From: Prochlorococcus marinus
Lineage (GTDB): Bacteria; Cyanobacteriota; Cyanobacteriia; PCC-6307; Cyanobiaceae
Reading direction: 5' to 3'
DNA length: 49,004 nt
Assembly (NCBI RefSeq): GCF_001180325.1
Contig: NZ_CVSZ01000054.1
Span: 1 to 49,004 of the forward strand
This document shows, one piece after another, positions 43,713-49,004 of this stretch (within the stretch, counting starts at the first letter, position 1; each line of letters begins with the position of its first letter). The notes beneath the pieces were generated by a model. That model made no database searches. It was not told where the DNA came from and saw only the letters and a list, made by a program, of their open reading frames with translations. The position numbers were made by a program, and so were the translations under genes.

Positions 43713-44015
43713 TTAGTTGATTACTTTATAGATTTCTTTCAAGCAGACATTTACATCGAAAGATTCAGTATTTACAACCTCTAATCCTGTTTTTTCTGTA
43801 ACTTCAACAGTTGCATTACATTCGTCTTGTCTAAGAGCCATATAACTTGGCTTTATATCTTCAATATCTAATTCAACACTTGATTCAGTATCTTCCTTAT
43901 ATTGTTCCATTACTAATGTAAGTGCCTCTATCTCAACGGAAAAATTATCATTTGCTTTTGCTCCAAATGAAATTACAAGAAATGGAAATAAAATCAAGGC
44001 TATCAATTTTTTCAT
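43713..44015 (-). CDS. Secreted or lumenal protein, 100 aa
   Basis: A signal peptide (residues 1-21, ending GAKA) precedes an acidic domain with two cysteines (DECNATVEVTEKTG and VNVCLKEIY) that could form a disulfide in the periplasm. No family recognised. Confidence 0.6.
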   Translation of the reverse strand: MKKLIALILFPFLVISFGAKANDNFSVEIEALTLVMEQYKEDTESSVELDIEDIKPSYMALRQDECNATVEVTEKTGLEVVNTESFDVNVCLKEIYKVIN

Positions 44016-44216
44016 TTCTAAAAAATGTGTTTATTTTTTTTATAACGTGGATTGTCTGCTAAGGAAAGGGTCATTAGCTGTAAAAAATTTTTTTTCTATT
44101 TCTAGTAGAGATTGATCTATAACAATAAAATAATTGAAAAAAAAAATAATTGAGACTTTTTAGTATAAATTGGTATATCTAAATGAAAAATTTAATTAAC
44201 TTAACTAGGATTTTTC

Positions 44217-44867
44217 TTAAGATTTGATTTCGATAATTTCTTCTTCAGAAACAATTGCCCATTTTTTATATGACTTTTTGCAAGGATATCCACCTGTTAA
44301 GTCTCCAAATGCAGGAATATATAAAACATTTTTCTTCATATCCATTGCAAAGCATCTGAAAGATAATTTATCTCCTTTGTTTTTTAAATAAATTTTTGGA
44401 TGATAATGTCCACAAATATTCAATGATTTATTATCGCCCAAATCAACTGGTTCATGACTAAAAGTAATATTTTTAGTTTTTCTAATATCAAAAATTTTTA
44501 TGTTTTTAATATCACAACCTACATCGTGATTTCCGAGGACTAGTTCAACGTTAGTTTTTAATTGTTCAGGAAGATCCTCAACTTTTTTTTGAAGAGTTTT
44601 ATCTATTGAATATTTACTGTGGAATAAATCTCCCAATATTATTAACTTTTTAGGACTATATTTTTTTACTATTTTTTTTAGTCTTGCGAAATTGTTTTTA
44701 TCTGAATTATTAGTAAGAGGTATACCATTTTGCTGAAAATACTCGGCTTTCCCAAGATGAATATCGCATATTAATAACTCTTTTGTTATCGGTATAAATA
44801 ACGCTCTTGAAGGAAGCATCTCTAACAATGTATCTTCCCAACAAAATTTAAAAGAACTTTTTTTCAT
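44217..44867 (-). CDS. Ligase-associated Mre11/SbcD-like phosphoesterase
   Basis: Metal-binding motifs are CDIHLG (with D-x-H), GDLFHS, GNHDVG and CGHYHPKIY, as in the DNA-ligase-associated phosphoesterases (TIGR04123 type). It forms part of a DNA-repair operon with Lhr-type helicase and ligase. 216 aa. The stop codon of the upstream helicase directly precedes this ATG. Confidence 0.9.
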   Translation of the reverse strand: MKKSSFKFCWEDTLLEMLPSRALFIPITKELLICDIHLGKAEYFQQNGIPLTNNSDKNNFARLKKIVKKYSPKKLIILGDLFHSKYSIDKTLQKKVEDLPEQLKTNVELVLGNHDVGCDIKNIKIFDIRKTKNITFSHEPVDLGDNKSLNICGHYHPKIYLKNKGDKLSFRCFAMDMKKNVLYIPAFGDLTGGYPCKKSYKKWAIVSEEEIIEIKS

Positions 44868-47354
44868 TTAATCACTATATTTTTTTATAAGTTTTTCTAC
44901 TCTTTTTTCTATTGGCTCATTGCTTAAAGTATTTTTAAGTCTTTCAACTAGTAAAGGGAAAGCAAAAGGAGTTGGAGTTATTATCTCGTTTAGTAGCATT
45001 TTTAAATTTTTTAATCTTTCTAATGATCTAGATATTCTTTTATTTTCTAATTGATATTCTTTAACTTCTTGATGCGATTGTTTTATCAAAAGATGGCCTT
45101 CTTCATATTTAGTAAAGACATCGTAGAAAAGACTTGAACTTATTTGAAGTTGGGAAGAAGTTTTTGTTTTGGTTGGATTATTTTGATTTACTAGACCACT
45201 TATTTGGGCAATATTTTTAAATCTACGTTTTGTTAATTCTGAAAAATTAATTGCACTTTCTAGATCTTCTTCTAATTTTTTGTTATTCAAAAAGTAATCA
45301 GCTTCTTTTTTAATTATGGAAAAATCATAATCTTCTGCAGTAGTTAAGCTGAATCCAAAATCATTAGCAGTAATACTAAATGTAGATTGTTTTAATTTTG
45401 CCAATCTCAAAGCCCATAGAAATGCAATTCCTTCATTTACAAATTTGCCATCAAGTGTAAAAACAAAAAGATTTGATAAGTCCTTGGTTTTATATATTTC
45501 TATAAGGAATTCATCTTTCTTTGGAATATTTGAAAGAACTTTTTGTTTCTTCAATATTGGGCGTAATGAATTGAGTTCAGGATTTAAGCAATCATAATTT
45601 TCAAATTCGTTACATATATCTATTTCTTTTCTCAAACTCTCACAAAGTAGATCAGAAATTGCCATTTGACCTCCAACCCATGCAGGAATTAGAGAACTTT
45701 TTTTTGTTGATTTTTTAACGTATAAAACCATATCTCTTATTCTTACAAATTGAAGCATTTTGCCAGCGAAGTAAAATGTATCCCCGGGATTTAATTTTGA
45801 AGCAAAATTCTCCTCTAAATTACCTAAAGATTTTCCTTTCATATATTTGACATTCACAAATTTGTCACTTGTAATTGTCCCAATATTGAACTTATGCATT
45901 CTTATTAAAGATTTGTCTTTTACAAAATATTTAAAGTTTTCATTATTATTTTGTGATTCTTCTTTAACTATTTTTTTATATTTTGGGTATGCTTTAAGAC
46001 ATTTTCCTCCATATTCTAAAAAGTCAAGACACCAATTCCAATCTTGATCTTTTAAGTTTCTATAACTCCAGCAATTTTTAATTCTTTCTTTCTCAATTTT
46101 CGGATCAAAGCCATTTCCACATGCCAAACTTATTAGATGTTGTAGAAGCACATCATAAGATAATTCAGGAAGTTTAATTTCCTCAGATATACCACTTTTT
46201 ATTATTCTTCTCATTGCACTAATCTCTAATAGCTCTAAAGAATTAGTAGGCATAAAAATTATTTTTGATTTTCCACCTGGTCTATGAGCACTTCTTCCCG
46301 CTCTTTGGATAAGTCTAGCTAAATTCTTTGCACTACCAATTTGAACTATTTGATCTACAGGTTGGAAGTCAACTCCTAAATCTAACGAGCTGGTGCATAC
46401 TACCCATTTTATTAATCCGTCTTTAACCCCTTCTTCAACTCTTTTTCTATCTTCTTTATCCAGGGAGCCGTGATGAAGTGCAATTTTGTCTTCCATCTCT
46501 GGGAGAAAAAATTTAAGACATTGATACCATCTTTCAGATTGATTTCTTGTATTGGTGAATAATAAGGTGCTTTTATTTTTATCTAGGATTTTTAATAGTG
46601 AAGAATGACTTCTAATCCCAAGATGTCCACTCCATGGAAAGGTTGTTTCCTCCTCTGGTAAAACACTTATAATTTCAATCTCTTTTTGAATATTTGTACT
46701 TATAATTTTGGGTTTAATAGCGCTCATCCCAACTATTGCTCTTGCTGCTTCTTCAATATTTCCAATAGTTGCAGACATTGCCCAAATTTGTAAATTTTTT
46801 ATATTACCTCTTAGCCAACTTAAAGATAACTCACACTGGTTTCCTCTTTTACTACCCATCAATTCATGCCATTCATCAATAATTATTGATGACAACTCCT
46901 TGAACAGATTATTAGATTCTTTATTAGAAAGTAAAAGAGATAAAGACTCTGGAGTGGTTATAAGAATATTAGGTGGTTTAGCTAGTTGCTTTTTCTTTTC
47001 ATATGGGGTTGTATCTCCGTTCCTAATTTCAACATTGATTTCTTTATTAAAATGCAAAGCTGCTAATTGTATGGAATTTTTTAGATCTCTACTTAGTGCT
47101 TTTAAAGGGGTTATTAATAATATATTCACACTTTTATTATTTTTGGGATCTTCTATCTTTGATAGAGGTCCCATTAATGCAGCATAAGTTTTGCCGCATC
47201 CAGTAGGAACTTGTATTATTCCACTCTCTCCATTTAAAAATGCTTCCCAAGATTCGATCTGATAGGGTAATGGCTCCCATCCATTTGTGGAGAAAAACTG
47301 CTTAATTTTAGAAATTAAATTATTTTGCTTATTATTTTTTGTAATATTTTTCAT
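44868..47354 (-). CDS. Ligase-associated DEXH (Lhr-type) helicase
   Basis: Superfamily 2 helicase core: TGCGKT (residues 51-56), DEWH (160-163), SATIGN and the C-terminal RAGRSAH block. 828 aa matches the Lhr-core type without the long extra C-terminal region of full Lhr. It moves along DNA using ATP. It overlaps the ligase stop by four bases. Confidence 0.93.
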   Translation of the reverse strand: MKNITKNNKQNNLISKIKQFFSTNGWEPLPYQIESWEAFLNGESGIIQVPTGCGKTYAALMGPLSKIEDPKNNKSVNILLITPLKALSRDLKNSIQLAALHFNKEINVEIRNGDTTPYEKKKQLAKPPNILITTPESLSLLLSNKESNNLFKELSSIIIDEWHELMGSKRGNQCELSLSWLRGNIKNLQIWAMSATIGNIEEAARAIVGMSAIKPKIISTNIQKEIEIISVLPEEETTFPWSGHLGIRSHSSLLKILDKNKSTLLFTNTRNQSERWYQCLKFFLPEMEDKIALHHGSLDKEDRKRVEEGVKDGLIKWVVCTSSLDLGVDFQPVDQIVQIGSAKNLARLIQRAGRSAHRPGGKSKIIFMPTNSLELLEISAMRRIIKSGISEEIKLPELSYDVLLQHLISLACGNGFDPKIEKERIKNCWSYRNLKDQDWNWCLDFLEYGGKCLKAYPKYKKIVKEESQNNNENFKYFVKDKSLIRMHKFNIGTITSDKFVNVKYMKGKSLGNLEENFASKLNPGDTFYFAGKMLQFVRIRDMVLYVKKSTKKSSLIPAWVGGQMAISDLLCESLRKEIDICNEFENYDCLNPELNSLRPILKKQKVLSNIPKKDEFLIEIYKTKDLSNLFVFTLDGKFVNEGIAFLWALRLAKLKQSTFSITANDFGFSLTTAEDYDFSIIKKEADYFLNNKKLEEDLESAINFSELTKRRFKNIAQISGLVNQNNPTKTKTSSQLQISSSLFYDVFTKYEEGHLLIKQSHQEVKEYQLENKRISRSLERLKNLKMLLNEIITPTPFAFPLLVERLKNTLSNEPIEKRVEKLIKKYSD

Positions 47355-48991
47355 GATATTTTTTTCATTAGTTCATAAGCATTCTCTAGGCTATCTGCAT
47401 CATTAATTTTTTTATCTTTTCTCCATTTTGTTATTCTCGGGAATCGTACTGCTATGCCTGATTTATGACGTTTAGAAATTTGTATTTTCTCAAAAGATAT
47501 TTCGAATACCATTTCTGGTTTTAAGGATCGAACTGGACCAAATTTTTCTATTGTATTTTTTCTTATCCATTTATCTAGCTCTTTAATCTCAATATTCGTT
47601 AAACCAGAGTATGCACTTGCAAATTTAATTAATTCTTGGTCTTTCCATAATGCAAAACTGTAATCTGTATAAAGACCAGCTCTTCTACCGCTACCGCCCT
47701 TAGCGTAAATTAGAACAGCATCCAGTTGCATAGGATCAACTTTATATTTCCACCAAATACCTTTCTTTCTACCAGATGCGTATATGGAAGTCTTTTTCTT
47801 AATTATTAATCCTTCTGTATTATTTTCTCGAGATTTTTCTTTATAAATTAGTGCATCGGGCCAATCTTTAGGAAAGACTAAATCACATATTTTGAAAATA
47901 TCAGAGATATTATTCACAGTGTTAGTTTGCCATTTTGAAAAATATTTTTCTAAATCAATTCTTCTATTTTCTAATTTAATTTCTCTTATATCTCTTCCAT
48001 TAATCTCTAAAAGATCATAAGCAATAAAAATAATTGGATATTTTATTTGGATTGATCTAGTAGGAGACTTTCTATTTATTCTTTTTTGAAGTAAAGAAAA
48101 ATCAAAGGCAATTTTTTCTTTAAAATTCCAAACTAATAATTCCCCATCAAGAACAAAATCATCTTTTATATGTGACATTTTCTCTACTAATTCTGGGAAA
48201 GATTCATTTACTAATTCTTGACCTCTTGTCCATAACGAAACATTGCCTGATCTTTTAATTAATTGCATCCTTATACCGTCGTATTTCCATTCAAATTGAA
48301 AATCATTTATTGAATTTTTGAAGATTTTATCTTCAATAGTATTTGCTAGAAGAAATGGAAATGGTTTGGAATTTAACTCTTGAAGATTGATATTCTTGTT
48401 AATTAAAAATTCATATGAATCAATTGAGGGTTTAAAATCACCCATCAATCTATGAGAAATAATCTCTTCATCAATATTAATTAGTTTTGATATTGATTTT
48501 GTGATTAATCCTATAGAAACTCCTACTCTAAAAGTTCCTGTAAGAATTTTATTAAAAATTAGATGGTTATCTTCAGGTAATGTTTCCCAAATATTTTTAA
48601 TTTCTAAATTTTTCTCCTCCTCATTAAGTTTTGATAATGCAGGTATTGTTTCGCTTAGTAATTCATTGAGACTTATATTTGATAATTTCTTATCCTTGGA
48701 AGTAGTTTTGTTTTTAAGTAATAAAGTTATTACCTCAGCAGAATCACCAACTTTTAAATAACATGTATCAATTAACCATTGAGGATATTCATATATTTGA
48801 GAAAAAAGATTTTTTAAATATCTTCCACTAATAAATCTCTTGTTACTTTTTCCAGTTAGTAAATATATTGCCCATGAATTATCTATTGGATCATTAGATA
48901 AAAAATAATTCTTTAAAACTTCAATTTTATTATTTGTACTATTAATTGAATCTAGATCGCCAAATAATTCTGAAAACTTTTTTAAGCTCAT
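47351..48991 (-). CDS. ATP-dependent DNA ligase of the Lhr-associated type
   Basis: The active-site motif EWKYDG places Lys236 at the adenylation site. An N-terminal DNA-binding domain (about 1-200) and a C-terminal OB region (GIWWKYK) complete the enzyme. 546 aa fits the ligase-associated (TIGR04120) type. The ATG is 12 bases from the window edge. The typical fourth partner, an exonuclease (TIGR04122), is not seen and may lie upstream beyond the edge. Confidence 0.93.
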   Translation of the reverse strand: MSLKKFSELFGDLDSINSTNNKIEVLKNYFLSNDPIDNSWAIYLLTGKSNKRFISGRYLKNLFSQIYEYPQWLIDTCYLKVGDSAEVITLLLKNKTTSKDKKLSNISLNELLSETIPALSKLNEEEKNLEIKNIWETLPEDNHLIFNKILTGTFRVGVSIGLITKSISKLINIDEEIISHRLMGDFKPSIDSYEFLINKNINLQELNSKPFPFLLANTIEDKIFKNSINDFQFEWKYDGIRMQLIKRSGNVSLWTRGQELVNESFPELVEKMSHIKDDFVLDGELLVWNFKEKIAFDFSLLQKRINRKSPTRSIQIKYPIIFIAYDLLEINGRDIREIKLENRRIDLEKYFSKWQTNTVNNISDIFKICDLVFPKDWPDALIYKEKSRENNTEGLIIKKKTSIYASGRKKGIWWKYKVDPMQLDAVLIYAKGGSGRRAGLYTDYSFALWKDQELIKFASAYSGLTNIEIKELDKWIRKNTIEKFGPVRSLKPEMVFEISFEKIQISKRHKSGIAVRFPRITKWRKDKKINDADSLENAYELMKKIS

Positions 48992-49004
48992 ATTTATTTA
49001 CCGA

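Noticed and set aside
1..49004. CRISPR arrays, insertion sequences or prophage genes
   Set aside because: No regularly spaced repeat-spacer series, transposase or phage structural gene was seen; the only mobile-element trace is the tRNA scar.

Overview
The window looks like chromosomal DNA of a high-light-adapted Prochlorococcus. It is very AT-rich, the genes are short and tightly packed, and many starts are GTG or TTG with weak ribosome sites. The content is cyanobacterial: a monomeric B12-dependent ribonucleotide reductase, CPP1-like, DUF3531, DUF92/VTE6-like and Psb32-like TPM proteins, 6S RNA directly behind purK, a high-light-inducible protein, and DUF4278, DUF1651 and TIGR02450 small proteins. 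The clade is inferred from style and gene content, not from a marker tree.

Layout. 1-1.6 kb: a contig end that repeats positions 4101-4163 in inverted orientation, then the 5' half of a tRNA-Ser gene with repeats that look like the edge of an integrated element, then a few tiny genes. 1.7-25.5 kb: housekeeping core (nrdJ, prfC, hslO, rsmE, a phnDCE-type phosphonate/phosphite transporter, aspartate aminotransferase, a family-4 uracil-DNA glycosylase, ispG, a carboxyl-terminal protease, nadA, aroB, purK). 25.5-38 kb: 6S RNA, then a dense accessory stretch of more than 30 very small, mostly uncharacterised genes, many membrane-embedded and many translationally coupled. It holds a stand-alone NAD-ligase-like adenylation protein, an Hlip, an SDR and several candidate small RNAs. 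38-43 kb: a K+ channel and the pstS-pstC-pstA-pstB phosphate importer. 43-49 kb: small genes, then a DNA-repair operon (ATP-dependent ligase, Lhr-type helicase, Mre11/SbcD-like phosphoesterase) that runs to the window edge.

Two phosphorus-import loci (phn and pst) and two unrelated DNA ligase families (an NAD-type fragment and an ATP-type repair operon) fit a phosphorus-poor, high-UV surface ocean.

The most interesting signal is a pair of matching cassettes at 25793-26147 and 28242-28584. Each has TTGACG and TATATT promoter boxes, then AGTACNNNTGTATT, close to the published cyanobacterial LexA box, at the presumed transcription start, then a DUF1651 gene. Inside each gene, in the +1 frame, lies a 26-codon ORF with a strong Shine-Dalgarno sequence that encodes a hydrophobic peptide (MFGLIF...PQ..GCL). 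This resembles the layout of SOS-induced membrane peptides such as TisB. It remains a hypothesis: the shared frame and AT-rich wobble bases could create the hydrophobicity by chance.
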